Positions 46,031-58,257 of a DNA stretch of 64,000 bases are shown here, in pieces. The stretch is taken from the NCBI GenBank assembly GCA_941918925.1, contig OW799237.1, forward strand, positions 3,267,201 to 3,331,200. The letters run 5' to 3'. The first letter of the stretch is position 1; the number at the start of each line of letters is the position of its first letter. Below the pieces are notes generated by a model. The model was not told the origin of the DNA. It did no database searches and saw only the letters and a program-made list of their open reading frames with translations. This DNA is from Phyto melanocephala (lineage: Eukaryota > Arthropoda > Insecta > Diptera > Rhinophoridae). A program made the position numbers and the translations under genes.

Positions 46031-47440
46031 AACAACCGTGTGCATAATTTTAATACAATACAGTCACACATACACATATATCCACCCAAACTCCTAATTA
46101 GAATGGAAATGTTCAAAACCGATTGTGGCAGGCATGTTTCAATAAACATGTGTACGATTTAATTTGTTTATGTGAATCAAAGCGCCTGACTTAATTGCGG
46201 AGGTGTAAGTAGTGCCGTAAACATTTCTATTCAGTTTGTGTTTCTTATGAATTTACTTCAAATCATTTTTTTTAACAATTTAAAAATAAATTATTTTAAA
46301 CTCCTTAAATAATTCAGAATTTATCTCATATATTTGCAATAGTTTTAATTTGATTAATTTTAGAAAAAAAGAAGAAGAAAACAAACTCATTCTTGTTTTC
46401 TCTTTAAGAACCAATTAATTTTCATTTTCACTTTTACTTTTACTGGCTGCCCATTCAACGATCCACTTACTATGTACATATGTTTGTATGTATTTTGAAT
46501 AGAAAGAAAAAAAAATACATTGACTGTCTACTGTAATCAATTGCTGCTACGAAAATGGCAGTAAAACAAAACTGTGCCATAAATTGAAATTAATTAAATT
46601 CTTTAGTTGAGTACATATGTACACACATTTGCACACATTTTTTTTTTTAATCGTGATAATACAATTGGTTAAACAAAAATGTAAAATAAAAGGATTTTAA
46701 TTATGCTGATGCTAACTTTAAGAAAGAAAATGTCCTAAAAATATTCTATAAATAGAAAATTTCGGAATTCTACAGTCGATGTAATTTTGAGAAGGCGAAA
46801 TGATTATTCCATACTCCGAGAAGATTTTTCAAGAATCACTACGAATGGTTGTCACCGCTAAATTCACTATCAGCAAGGACTTCAAAGGAAAAATTGTGCA
46901 CTATTTGCAAACAATATTCATGCAATTTTAGGTAATGGGAACGACAGTAAGAAGCTTAATCATGCCATTGGAGATTGAAATTTTTAGCCACTAAGGAATA
47001 CTGCTTTAAAGTGGTTTATAGGGATAACTTAGAACTAATTTAAAATGAGAAGTTATATGGCAAGTTATATCAAGGTAATTTGTTTTAATAGAACACTTTT
47101 TCACATCACAGATATTTGATTTTGGCATCCTGTAGACTCAAGCTGTATTCCAGCAGAGTTTCGAAAATTTCCATACATTGTTGTGCATTTGGATCAGCTT
47201 TTTAAATCTGTGCTTTTACAAATCATACCAATACACGCATAGTAATACGCATGAATTACTTATAATTCTCATTGAGTTTATATTAGATTTTTTGTAAATA
47301 GTCTTAAGTTTTAGGGTAAATGGGGAAGCAGCTAACGACACCGCTCGTAGAGTACTTTGACTTGGCCATTAAAAGTGCGATATATTTGTTTCTCAGACAC
47401 ATGCTGTGTAGTTAAATCGTAGTATTGTTGTAATTTTGCC
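46031..47440. other. Non-coding DNA with a possible transposon relic
   Basis: Around 46795-46940 the plus strand is briefly open and mixed in composition (FQESLRMVVTAKFTISKD), perhaps a decayed protein fragment; no family recognised. Otherwise AT-rich. Confidence 0.35.
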
Positions 47441-47875
47441 TTAGCCGAATGCAAGGCTATCCGAATTTTCCTTGTGTTCGTTGCAAACACTAGCACGTAT
47501 ATTTACCGTAGCCTAATGCAAGGCCCTTTTTTCCTTGCGTTTGTTGTAGACAGTAGTTAGTGATTTCGCCGAATACAATGATCCTTTGAGTTTTTCTTGT
47601 GTTCGTTGTAACCACTAGATCGTATTTCTGGTCGTACACGAATATAAGACCTCCCGAAATTTTCTTATATTTGTCCTAATACTCGTAATCTGTCATACTC
47701 GAATATAAGACCTTCGGCATTTTTTTTATATTCGTCGTAATACTAACTACTAATCTGTAGTATCCGTATCCCGCATTTTCCTTACATTCGTCGTAATAAT
47801 AACTCGTAACCCGACGTATCGGAATATAAGGCCCTTTAAATTTTCTTGTATTCATCCAAATAAAAATTCAAACTT
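47441..47875. repeat. Diverged tandem array, about seven units of 56-66 bp with internal inverted words
   Basis: Each unit carries CGAATRYAAGG near its start and CCTTRTRTTCGTYGTAA near its middle, which are partly inverted copies, so each unit can fold. Approximate starts: 47441, 47507, 47569, 47633, 47694, 47758, 47815. Later units share CGAATATAAGACC and ATTCGTCGTAATA. No frame stays open. Confidence 0.65.
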
Positions 47876-48494
47876 TCCCCGGTAAGCATAAGCATCACGG
47901 ACGAAAGTTTTACAACTATAAAACTGTGTTTCTTCTCAAAAACCAACCAACAACTACGTGTCTTATTCTTAAATGAAGCAGACCTTTGAAACACCCGTAA
48001 ACAGGCTGAGCCCTACCCCAATGGGAAAATAAAATTGCATCACAAACTATTCATTCTTCATATTTAGTAAAATAATAATTTTTTTTCCAAATCCAACCCA
48101 CTGTAATTTCTATGCATGCCGACAGTAGATTGATAGTCATTTACTCAAAAAGTCATCTATGGAGTCAAGGAGAATGAAAAGGATAAAAATCTTTCATTAT
48201 TGAATTTATCTATTGCATAGCAACAGAATTTTGTTGTTTTTGCTTTGTAAGTTATAAAAATCGAACACCAACGGAACTGAACTGATTATAAAAGGATGCA
48301 CTTAAACGTAATTCCATTAGGAGAGAGGAAGAAACAAAAATCAATTTGTTATAAAAGATTTTAGTTCAAAAAGGAAAGAAGAAACTAAACGTTTTTTGTA
48401 AATCACTTTAGGTCACTTTATAAATATTTCTATATAAAAAATCTGTAAGGAAAAGTAAGTATTTAATAAGTTTTAAATTGTTTGTAAAAAAAAA

Positions 48495-49010
48495 AACGAT
48501 ACTCGGATAACCAATCGGCTGTAAAAGCACTTATGGCTTAGGATTTCAATTCGAATGCTCTGGTGTTGGAATGCATTGACGTGCTCAACCATCTTGGCAT
48601 ACACAACAAACTTATACAGCTTTGAATTCCGGCTTCGCGGACAGAGTGGTGTACCTTCGGGATATAGTCGGGTCAAAATGTACGTCACTCTGTACGCTGA
48701 TTTTGCTTCTAATTGGCAACCCCTTTTTTTAAGCTAAATCTAAGTGAATTTTTCCCTGGATAGGAAGGACCTAAGAATACAATCTGGTTTCCTAGCTGAA
48801 CATTGCAACCTCAGATAACATTGAAAAAAAAACAAGTAGGACGGATGTAGTGCCCTGTCAGATTTGCTACTTGGAAAATGAGACTCAGTTAATTTTGTCT
48901 GTAATTACCCGGTGATCTGCACTAGAAAAATAAGTCTTCTACTAAATGGATTTACCGCGCCATCGGTCATTTGGATTTTATTGCACAGTATAAAAAAACC
49001 TTGACCTATA
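48495..49010 (+). pseudogene. Non-LTR retrotransposon (jockey-like) 3' fragment: RNase H and C-terminal region
   Basis: The plus strand reads SDNQSAVKAL, then after a stop ALVLECIDVLNHLG and HNKLIQL.IPAS, aligning with the DSQAALKAL, LVLECLNLLNELG and LQWVPGH parts of LINE RNase H domains. Farther on, in another frame, are GFLAEHCNL, QICYLENET and a PVICTRK..LL.GF block, resembling the Cys-rich C-terminal tail of such ORF2 proteins. Stops and frameshifts show it is dead. No poly(A) tail or target duplication was located. The clade is uncertain. Confidence 0.6.
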
Positions 49011-49226
49011 GGCAACCCTCTGTCTGCACAAAATACCTATTTTTTTATAGCAATGCAATTATGGCCAATTATTTACAACACAATAAGACAAAGTATTGCA
49101 TAAGTTAAGGAGTACATAGTACAACAAATTAATGAAACCATTAACTACGCCTTTCTTAAAAAGAAATATATATTTTCAATATTTTGTATTTAAAAACAAA
49201 AATTTTAAATTTGTAATTCCCTAAAT

Positions 49227-49258
<32 letters not shown>

Positions 49259-50394
49259 ACCTTTAGATTTTAAGAAACCTTAAACTGATAAGAAAAGTTT
49301 CTGTTTTATCTTTAATAACTACAAATATAAACACAGGAAAAAATATGTATGTATAGTATTTAGTATAATAAAAATGTATAAATAAAATAACAACTGTTTT
49401 AAGGGTTAAATTTTGTAGGTGGCTTAACTAACCAACAAATTATGCTAATGTTAGATAAACAAAAACAAAACAAGACAAACCCTAAATTTACAAGCATATA
49501 CAAGTTTATGTAAATATGTGTGTATGTATGTATGTATAAAAAAAATCTATATGGCTTTTAGATGATTAAATCCAAAAAAAAAATTGTATTTTAAATTAAA
49601 AAATCAATACATTTGAATTTAAACAAAAACAATACTTAACCCAACCCTTAAAGTATGTTAAACATATTATGATTGTTTTATCATTAAAAAACAACTTAAT
49701 AAGGATTTCATAACAAATATAAGTAATCCATTTTGTTTTTTTTTTTCGTTTAACAATAATCCTTTTGAAATCATGTGCAGAACACTTTCCGGACATTTAA
49801 TAACCTCAAAACTTGTCAAATCGACATTGAAACCATATTTTAACAGATTGTGTGTGAGCATGTGAGCGTATGCGTGTGTAGTGGCTTAATGTCGTTATAA
49901 AATGTTTAATGATGACAGTGGTCTCATTTACTTAAGTCCTGCTGATGATACTAAAACAATATTTATAATTGTTTTTGTAGTTTCTTGGCTTTCATTTTCA
50001 ATAAAATTCTACAAATATTTAATGAGCTGTTTAATGGTCGCTTGCTATAGTAAACAGCCAACACATTTAGTTGGTTAGGGTTTAATATAAATTGAATTTC
50101 TTGGTTTTTTATTATATTTTCTATTACTTAATTTATTTTTTTTTAAATGAATATTAGACACCTAAATGAAATAATACTTAAAAATCAAAGAAAGGCCATC
50201 TCTTCTTAAAAGTTTTATGGTGACCCTAATGGTAAGCCCTTGCAGCAGTGAAAATGTCAATAAAAGTATTAGACTTTTAGTTTGTTTACATACTCTACAG
50301 GAAACAATTTTTTAATAAGATATAAAGGAACCCTAGATCGAAAACTCGATTAAAAATAAGTTAACTTTCGAAGTTACTAATATTTAATAATTTA
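49011..50394. other. AT-rich non-coding DNA with an ACA microsatellite
   Basis: (ACA)n of about 27 bases at 49230-49255 and GTATGTATGTATG near 49525. A minus-strand frame of 64 codons (49667-49861) has normal-looking codons in its first half (YGFNVDLTSFEVIKCPES) but no splice or start support. Confidence 0.4.
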
Positions 50395-50511
50395 GGGCCG
50401 TATTCATAAAAAATATTTTAGGTTTATTGTAGGCTTATTTGACAAATTTCTCTACAACATCTGTCAAATAAACCTTTAATAAACTTAAAATATTTTTTAT
50501 GAATACGGCCC
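50395..50511. repeat. Short TIR element, 117 bp (GGGCCGTATTCAT ends)
   Basis: GGGCCGTATTCATAAAAAAT is inverted at the right as ATTTTTTATGAATACGGCCC. The arms continue with a TTTAGGTTTATT pairing around a CTACAACAT centre. The element is nearly a perfect hairpin. The target duplication is unclear. Confidence 0.65.
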
Positions 50512-50619
50512 AAAGAAGTATAGTCGAAATAACAAACGGAATGACAGTTTTACATAAAATATTATACTTTTAATAAAACATAGTTTTAATATTATAGTTT
50601 TAATAAAATTTTATAGTTT

Positions 50620-50700
50620 AACCAGCTGACCCGGCAATCTTTGTTTTGCCATATAAATTATTTCTAGGAAATATTTTTTCAGTTCAATAAAAATAACTAA
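50620..50700. repeat. Dispersed-repeat end with AGCTGACCCGGCAATCTTTG
   Basis: CCAGCTGACCCGGCAATCTT plus GTTTTGCCATATAAATTATT resembles, from memory, one end of a widespread insect interspersed repeat. A possible matching 3' end of the same repeat type lies at 52.0-52.2 kb. Confidence 0.4.
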
Positions 50701-50829
50701 CTTAAGGTGGAGTTACATACCATCCGTTCATGCGTTGTTGCGTTTGATACTTTTTCACCTTTTTATACGTTTCTAAACTCAAGTTACACACAATGCGTTT
50801 TATGCATCAACTCTTATGTTTTAATCAGC

Positions 50830-50960
50830 TGTTGTGTTAGGGTTGCCATTCGTACTGTTTTAAACAGTACATGTACTGTTTTTTGTAATGTGTACTGTTA
50901 TATTCACAATACCTAAAACAGTACGAAAAAGTACTGTTTTTTATATTTTTACTGTTTTTG
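50830..50960. repeat. Cluster of GTACTGTT / AACAGTAC octamers
   Basis: About six copies of GTACTGTT or AACAGTAC in both orientations within about 120 bases (CGTACTGTTTTAAACAGTAC, ATGTACTGTTTT, TGTACTGTTA, AAAACAGTACG, AAGTACTGTTTT), plus one TTTACTGTT. Direct and inverted spacing is irregular, so this is not a simple tandem repeat. Confidence 0.6.
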
Positions 50961-51493
50961 GATATATGTACATGTATTGAATTTTGTAATTTTTTGAAGA
51001 ATGTAATAGGAAAAAATTGTATTGTTAAATGTATACAAAAAAGGGATAAATATTTATAATTTATTTTTGAATTAACTTTTTTTGTAAGCATTAATTATTT
51101 TATTTTATATAACTATACCACCTCTATTTGTGTTGTATAATTATTTATTGAATTTTAAAAATTATCAAATGAATTCATTTTAAAAATTCAATTGATTTTT
51201 TAAAATTTTTTTTTTTTTTAACAATATTTAATTAATACTTTTGGATTACTATATATAACTTAAAAATATCAATTTTAATTGACAAGTTATCAATTTTAAA
51301 GTAGACTTTACTTTATTGTTCATAAAAATTGTTATTGTCTTTAAAATAAACTTCAAAAAAATTATTAAAAGTAATATTATAGTCGACTTTAACAAGAAAT
51401 GTTTTCTTTTTGTTGAGCCTAAATATTATTTTCTTAAATATTGTTAAATATTGATTTTAAGTTCAATAACAATTTCTATGCGTGATATAATAA

Positions 51494-51710
51494 GTGCCAT
51501 TATTACAACTTGCCTTTAGTTAAAGGTTGGGTTTTTTCTGTTCGATAAATAGCTTTGCATTATTACATCTTCCATTTTTTTATTGTTATTATTATTAATT
51601 TTAATAATATTTAATGAATAAAAAAATAATAAATTAAGGGTTTATAATGCAAAGCCATTTATCAGCCAAACTAACGGCCTTTAGCTAACGGCAAGTTGTA
51701 ATAATGGCCC
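51494..51710 (+). mobile_element. Harbinger-like MITE family 2, copy 2 (217 bp)
   Basis: Collinear with the copy at 18.5 kb along its whole length and in the same orientation. TAA lies on both sides (51491-51493, 51711-51713), which again fits the TWA preference. Divergence is mainly small indels, suggesting moderate age. Confidence 0.8.
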
Positions 51711-52034
51711 TAAGTCTACTTAAGAATTGATAATTTGTCAATTACAAGTGATATTTTTTACGTTAAATAGTATTCCAAAAGTATTAATGGAATATTATTG
51801 TAATTTGAAGAAACAAATCAATTGAATTTACATATTATAGATAATTTCAAAATTTAACTCGTAGTTTTTGAAATTCAATTACCAATTTCGAAATTCTATT
51901 TACTATTTTTTAAATATAATTAATAACTTTTGGAATACATTAGATCATTTTCAAAATAAAGTTTGAAAATATAGTGCATAGTTCTGAAATATAGTCAAAA
52001 ATGTTGAAGCATTGGTAATTCGTTTATCCAAACT

Positions 52035-52205
52035 AATATCAATATTAAAATCGAAAAACGACGTGGCGTTGAGGGGTATGAAAAATAGATGTTGACCGAT
52101 TTTCAGACCTACCCAATATGCACACAAAATTTCATAAAAAACCACCGAGCTATTTTGGAAGAGTTTAATCACAAACACCACGACACGAGATTTTTATATA
52201 TTAGA
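52035..52205 (+). repeat. Dispersed-repeat 3' end (CCCAATATGCACACAAAATT ... TTTTATATATTAGA)
   Basis: GACCTACCCAATATGCACAC, then ACCACCGAGCTATTTTGGAA, CACGACACGAGATTTTTATA and TATTAGA resembles the conserved 3' end of common insect repeats (recall, not a search). It may be the right half of the element beginning at 50.62 kb, with the Harbinger-like MITE inside. Confidence 0.45.
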
Positions 52206-52822
52206 TTAAAATTTTTAATAATTATAAATTATTCTAGATTCTTATGTAAAAAATTTTTGATAAATTTTTGATTTTTGTTATCTAGAGTCAAACCAGAAAG
52301 AATCTTTTTTTTCTTATTCAGCCTGCACCAAGGAGTGAATGATATGGCATAAATAAAGTTTATATAGAGGAGAACAGAATCATAAAATTGATTTAGTTTT
52401 CCAAGTTACTAGATGGTACAAAAACACATATTCAGCAAAAAAGGTGATAAGGGGAGTTGCAGTTCGATTCGCGCTACAGACTCTTGTATATTAGTCTTAT
52501 TGGGACAAATGGTCTTCTTTACTTCGATTGGTTAATAAAATTAGAATATCGTTTGCAAACAAATAAAGAAAGATTTAATTTAAAGAATAACGGAGATATT
52601 TTAACTACTCAGAGACTTAATTTATTTTATGTTTTTTGTTTTATAAGTTTTTTTATTATTTTTTTTTTTTTTTTTTGTTTTAGAATTTTAATAAATTTTC
52701 TATTTTTTTAAACAATTTTTGGTATTTTACAAAGTTTGCTATATGATTTCAAAACTGATTTAAAAATGCAAAAGAAGTTGAAGGTAAATCGACGAAATTA
52801 GAATCTTTTTTTCTTTACCCGC

Positions 52823-53255
52823 GGTCTTCACGTAGCAATATTTATTGCCGCAATTGTCAAATTTGATTGCGTCCATTGAAATTGTGACGTGTAGACCGCA
52901 AATTGCCATATGCAGCAATTCATTGCGTAGTCATTGCTTTGCTGATAGCTTGAGCAATTATTGCCACAATAAGCTGTCAAAATCGTTTTATTTACTTTAA
53001 ATTTTTTTTCTTTAAAGAAACAAAGGAAAATTAAAATAATTTTACCTGATAAAAATTTAGAGAGAAAGATAATAAAAAAAACTATAAAACTTAAAACTAT
53101 AAAACTTAAAATTATAAATATTAAATTTTATAAAAGAAAATTATTTGTGTCGTGTTCTGCACCCAATCAAAATAGACATACTTTAGCCGTTATTCTGCCG
53201 ACGTTTTTGCTTATTAATAATAATGCTTAGTAATCAAAATTGCTACGTGGAGACC
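52823..53255. repeat. Probable non-autonomous TIR element (GGTCTYCACGTAGCAAT ends)
   Basis: GGTCTTCACGTAGCAAT at the left (52823) pairs with ATTGCTACGTGGAGACC at the right (about 53255). The first 170 bases repeat TTGC/GCAAT words (GTAGACCGCAAATTGCC, GCAGCAATTCATTGCG) in both orientations. The interior is AT-rich. Target duplication not found. Confidence 0.5.
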
Positions 53256-53810
53256 CAGCGTTACCACAAATAAAAATATTTCTCCTACTTTTGTTTGAAG
53301 AAGTAAATCAATTAAAATAGCCTTTATTTTTTTTTCAATCTATTAAATAACTCATAACAATAAGAGCAACTAAGTACAACAACTACACTATAATTGTATT
53401 TACCTTTTGATAGAAATAAAAACCTTTTAACAATAATTCACCCACAAAAAAAAACCATTAAATACTTCAATGAAAATGTGTTGTCGATAATAATGGTGGA
53501 AATTATATATTTGAAAAAATGAGTGATTAAAAAAAAGGAAGAAAAACACAAGTGAAACGAAATGAATTTAGGAACAGAACCTTCTGCTAAGTTTTTTTTT
53601 TTTTTTTTATTAAGAAAAATTCACAGTATTTAACAAGGCTGAGGGTATAATAAAGAGGAGCTGTCTATAAAAGTATTAAAAGTTAGAGTGCGGGGGAGAG
53701 ACAGCCTAAGAGGTGATAACATAAACAACAAACAACTTTGTTGTTAACAAAACTGTTCCATTCACCACATACCACTACCACATACTGTTGTTGATACTTA
53801 TTACAAGTAA

Positions 53811-54010
53811 AACCCAGCAAAAAATAAATAAAAGTAACTTAAATCACTTTTCTAAAGAAATAGGTCACATTAACATTTAACTTTTATTTATTATTATATT
53901 TAAAGAAAAGGCAAATAATTTTTTTTTTATATCATAACACAATCAGTACAACTTTCATTTTCACTTCTTGGTAAATTTTTTTTTTTTTTTTTTTTTTGGT
54001 TTGCTGGGTT
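53811..54010. repeat. Possible TIR element (AACCCAGCAAA ends)
   Basis: AACCCAGCAAAAAA at the left and TTTGCTGGGTT at the right, 200 bases apart, with a long T-run before the right end. The inverted pair is short and no target duplication is seen. Confidence 0.3.
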
Positions 54011-55019
54011 ATTATTTCTATACTCCTCCAGTGTTTAGCTAACCCTGTTATTACATTTAAAATACGTGTTATATTGGGTATGAGTGTGTCTGTGTTATTA
54101 TGTAAACACATCAACACATACAGCAAATATCCTGCGCCAATAGGACGACGGATTCCCTCTGCTATTTTTCATTTTGTTTTTATTTTCATCTTTATTTATT
54201 TATGTTCTTGTTGTTATTGCTGTTGTTGCTACTAGTATTGGTATTATTATGTCTTTATGTTGTTCTTATTTTGTTGTAATTTTATAAACTAAATAGCAAC
54301 AACAAATGTGTGCTGATATAATAGACATTCTATATACATAATAAAGTTGTTGACTGTTGGGTCAAATAGACGAACAGACATATAGACATATTAAATATTC
54401 CAAAAGCACGTTACATACATATTTCAGTTATATTTACTACGTTAGTAAGTCTTACTTTTTGTGTATCACTTTTCTTTAGGTATTAAACCAATATTTTTTC
54501 TTTTATTAAATTTTTTCTTTTTTTTTATTTGCTTTTGTTTTACTTACTACTAAAGTAGTTGTTGTAGTTCTTAAATTACAACAATAATTGTTTTACTATA
54601 CACTTGGCTGTAGTAGTACAAACGATAGAGGTAGTGAAATTACAGAAGTTAGACTTAACTATTGTTTAGGTGTTTTGCTGAGGCATTTTCTGTTATTGTC
54701 CCACAATTGGCGAGAGTTTATGGAAGGGCAGGGAGGTGTTAAATATGTAAATAATGTTTTTTTTTGCAGGTATAAAACACTTTAATAGAATTTATTGCAC
54801 ACAAATGTAAATTTTTACCTAAACGCTTATTATCTTTATATTTATTATATTTATCTTAACAAAAGTTTTTATCAATAGAAAAGTTGCGTGAATTCGCTAT
54901 TGAAGAAAATTTTGTGGAAAATTATTTTCACAAAAATAAAAAAAGGCAGTTGTAAAAAATTGTGCAACTTTTGAAATTATGAATTTATTTCTTTAATTTT
55001 TCATACAGGAATTATGAAT
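54011..55019. other. AT-rich non-coding DNA
   Basis: T-rich with GTTGTTATTGCTGTTGTTGC near 54208. TTTTTTTTTTGCAG|GTATAA at about 54770 is a good 3' splice site abutting a poor 5' site. No gene supported. Confidence 0.4.
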
Positions 55020-55220
55020 TTTAATCTATAAAAAAAAGTTCATGTCGTTCTTTGGTAATCTCATCACTTAAGAACGGCTGCGCCGATTTTACAAATTGTT
55101 TTTATATTTTAACACAAATTAGGCTTTTAAAGAAAAAAAAAGTTGACCAAGTCCACTTTTTAAATTTTTCTAAAATTGGAGAACGGCTGAATCGATTTGT
55201 CCAATTTTTTTTTTAATATT
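55020..55220. repeat. Fragment of a dispersed repeat with AACGGCTGMRYCGATTT words
   Basis: AAGAACGGCTGCGCCGATTT and GAGAACGGCTGAATCGATTT occur about 110 bases apart, each followed by ATTTT or TTTTA tracts. Such AACGGCTGAACCGATTT words are frequent in insect repeats. Ends not found. Confidence 0.35.
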
Positions 55221-55458
55221 CGTTGTAATCCTATATAAGTCTTATATATTTTACTGTAACAAAAAAATTCTACAATACCACTGACAATAAGTTCGAATAT
55301 TAAAATCTATCTCCAACTTAATACAGCGAAAAATTTTTGTAGTTTTGTTGAAGCCAGCATAACAGGCCATGTTTTACTTTAAATTATTTTTTTTTTATTT
55401 AAATTATAAAGTCATTACATTAAAAACAGGACTATTTCCTTCTGCATCCTGTAAATTA

Positions 55459-55704
55459 TATCGACCGTTATGCGCGAAATTATCGTATGTTACATTTTTT
55501 TAAAAAACGACTTTTTTGTGAAAATTGATTCTACATCTATCTGATGATAAAATATTATAGCGATAACTGGTTTAGTTATGGAGATAACACTGTGTACATT
55601 TTATCGTGTTGTTGACGTTTTTATTTATTTAAAAGTAATAAAACCGCTCTCCTGTAAAATTTTGTTTTGTAACATACGATAATTTCGCGCACAGGGGTCG
55701 ATAT
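55459..55704. repeat. TIR element, about 246 bp (GCGCGAAATTATCGTATG ends)
   Basis: The left ATATCGACCGTTATGCGCGA and the inverted right end ATATCGACCCCTGTGCGCGA continue identically through AATTATCGTATGTTACA. The centre contains a TTATAGCGATAACTGG motif. No ORF. Confidence 0.65.
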
Positions 55705-56611
55705 CTGCAACATATTCAGGTATGTAATGAAAAACGATTTAAACATAAAAGCTATTTGTGATGTGTTTGCTGTAGTAGGTAGTTATCTAATGTTGTATTG
55801 AAGTATTTTATTAATTGTTAAACAATTGTAAATAATTTAAGAACTTTATACAGGGTCAGACAATTGAAGTGTTACCTATTCAAATGACCATACTTTTTGT
55901 GTGAAATAATCAAAATTTAAGAATCCATTCACTTTGGCTCAATGTGATTGATCACAGTTTGCCTTAAATATGGCCTAACCCTATAATGAACAACAACACT
56001 ATATTAAACCACTTAAAATTTTAAAAAAAGTTAAATATGACAATATTTCATATTTGTGAATACCCTAAATGTTCTAACATGACTTCCAGATAACATACCG
56101 CAAACATGTGTATGTACAGTCATTCATCTTTGAATGCAAAAAATTACAACAAAAAAATCTAAAGAATTATTCTAATGCATTGACTATCGCCATCACAAGG
56201 CTTTGACTTTGTGATACGAGCTGTTGTTATTCAGCGCAAAAATAGAAACTGCTGCTGCTGCCGCCGTCATGCATTTATAACTGCATTAAAGACACCCGTT
56301 TTTTATATTTTAATTTTTTTTTTTTTTATAAACTTATGTTGTCTTTAAAACCAACACTAGATAAAAACAATTATTAAAATAAAAATAGACTTAATGAACA
56401 CCAGTAGCAGTAACAGAAAAAAAAAGGAAAAAAAAATTCAAACAAAAACTGTTAAATCTATTAGTGTCTTCAAGTGGAATAATTATGTCAACAGTTTTTG
56501 TGTGTCTGTTTCATCTGAATTTCAGTGAATCTCTGTTTTGTTTTGTGTTGCCCTACCTCCAGGGTTTTAGCTGACGAAACAACATAAAATGTTTAGTTTT
56601 TTATTGTTCTT
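55705..56611. other. AT-rich non-coding DNA
   Basis: A CTGCTGCTGCCGCCGTC tract at about 56250 is the only composition change. No frame or repeat ends supported. Confidence 0.45.
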
Positions 56612-57362
56612 TTTTATTCCCTTCACCTGTGGTGCACAAGGGTATATATAGCTTTGTCATTCCGTTTGTAATTTCTACAATTTTCATTTCCGATCCCATA
56701 AAGTATATATTTTCTGAAAGCTTATGAATAGAGGAGTCGATTAAGCCCTGACCGTCTGTCCGTCTGTCCGTCTATCCGTCTGCCCGTCTGTCCGTGTGTT
56801 GGTTGAAATCAACTTTTAGAAGCAACTATATGTTCCTCAGATCTGTATATGGTATCAATCTCTTGGAAATATCCAGGAATGAATCGCTACTGAAATTCAG
56901 CACAATCGCCCCATAACTTTCTGAGATATGAGCAAAAAACCACGACCACCTCGTTTTTTTTCACAATTACAACAACAACATACATACATACATACATGTA
57001 AAAAACATACCAAACAAAAAAATTACAAAAAAAAAAATATTAAAAATAAGAAAAAAATAATAAAAAAAACTACAAAAAAAAAATTTAAAAAAAATTTAAA
57101 AAAAAATTTAATAAAATTTTTTAAAAATTTTTCTAAAAAAAATTTAAATAAAATATAAAAAAAAAATAATCAAATATAAATAATATATTAAATAAAATAA
57201 AATAAAATTTTTTTGGCTCAGCTGGGATTCGATGCCACATTTATTCTAACGTGCACGTATTTTATATGGGATGAATGGTGATACAAACAATTGTTATTGC
57301 ATGACTACACGTTGTGAAGGGTATATAAGATTCGGCACGGCCGAATATAGCACTGTTACTTG
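56612..57362 (+). mobile_element. TATACCC-family dispersed element, copy C
   Basis: The 5' end is TTTTATTCCCTTCACCTGTG and the 3' end is the TTCGGCACGGCCGAA hairpin followed by CACTGTTACTTG. The middle block after the GTCCGTCT-type array differs from copies A, B and D, so C represents a subfamily; the A-rich core is A-biased where A and D are T-biased on the plus strand. T-runs flank both ends. Confidence 0.8.
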
Positions 57363-58257
57363 TTTTTTATTAAGTAGATGCAAAACTGGAAAAGGTGGAG
57401 GTGTAGGAGTTAATGCAGCACCAGCTAGGAAGTCGTTTCTTGTGGTTTTAAAACAATATTTAAAACAAAGTAGTAATTGAGTTAAGAGACCTGTCCACAC
57501 TTGCAACTAAAATTGTTAAAATTTCTAAGGGTGTCAGAGGTATAGACAAAAAATTATTTATAATCGAATTAAAGTTATTAAAGCTGTACAAAGGTATTCA
57601 AAAAAATAAAATAGCATAAACAGAATCTCGCTGTGTAAACATGCACGCAATTTTTTTTAATTTTAACAGTGTCGGCAATTATAGTTGCAGTTGTAGACAT
57701 GCGCTCGGGTTTTACGATGATTTTTTAGTCTGGCAGGGAGGGTAAAGAAGAAAGAGAAGTAAAAAATTTTGTTATATTTCTTTATAAATTCATTTTCGTT
57801 CTTCTTATTAGGCTTTAATCTTTTTCTCTTTTTTGAAATTACATGATCTTTTTAAAAGAAATAAAAAGCCGAAAATCTACTAAAAAATAATTTTGTTTTT
57901 TAAAATTAAAGTTAAAATTAAAGATTTAAAGGAAAAATAATATTATTGCAAACATTTATGTTTCTATTCGATACCTTTTCATTTTTTCCTAATACGAGCG
58001 AGCAAATAAAAAAGATACACCGATTATAAAGTCATGAAAAAATTCAACTCATAAATAAAAAACGATCTTGGTAGCATCTTTAAAAGAGAATTCAAAAAAA
58101 TCTAAATTTGAAATCAACGTCTGAATTGGGTACAATTAAGAATACCAACCAGATAACGACTTCCTATAAATTTTGTCATTTTATTAATGTCTAATTGTTA
58201 GGATTTCGTCAGATAAAGTAGGATTTTTTTTAGTGTCTGGTACTTTTTTTTTTAAAT
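57363..58257. other. AT-rich non-coding DNA
   Basis: Nothing recognised. The 69-70 codon frames near 57271-57506 straddle the 3' end of copy C and its flank. Confidence 0.45.

Noticed and set aside
54700..54780. Ratchet-like junction TTTTTTTTGCAG|GTATAA on the plus strand
   Set aside because: The 5' splice half (GTATAA) is poor and no plus-strand gene surrounds it.
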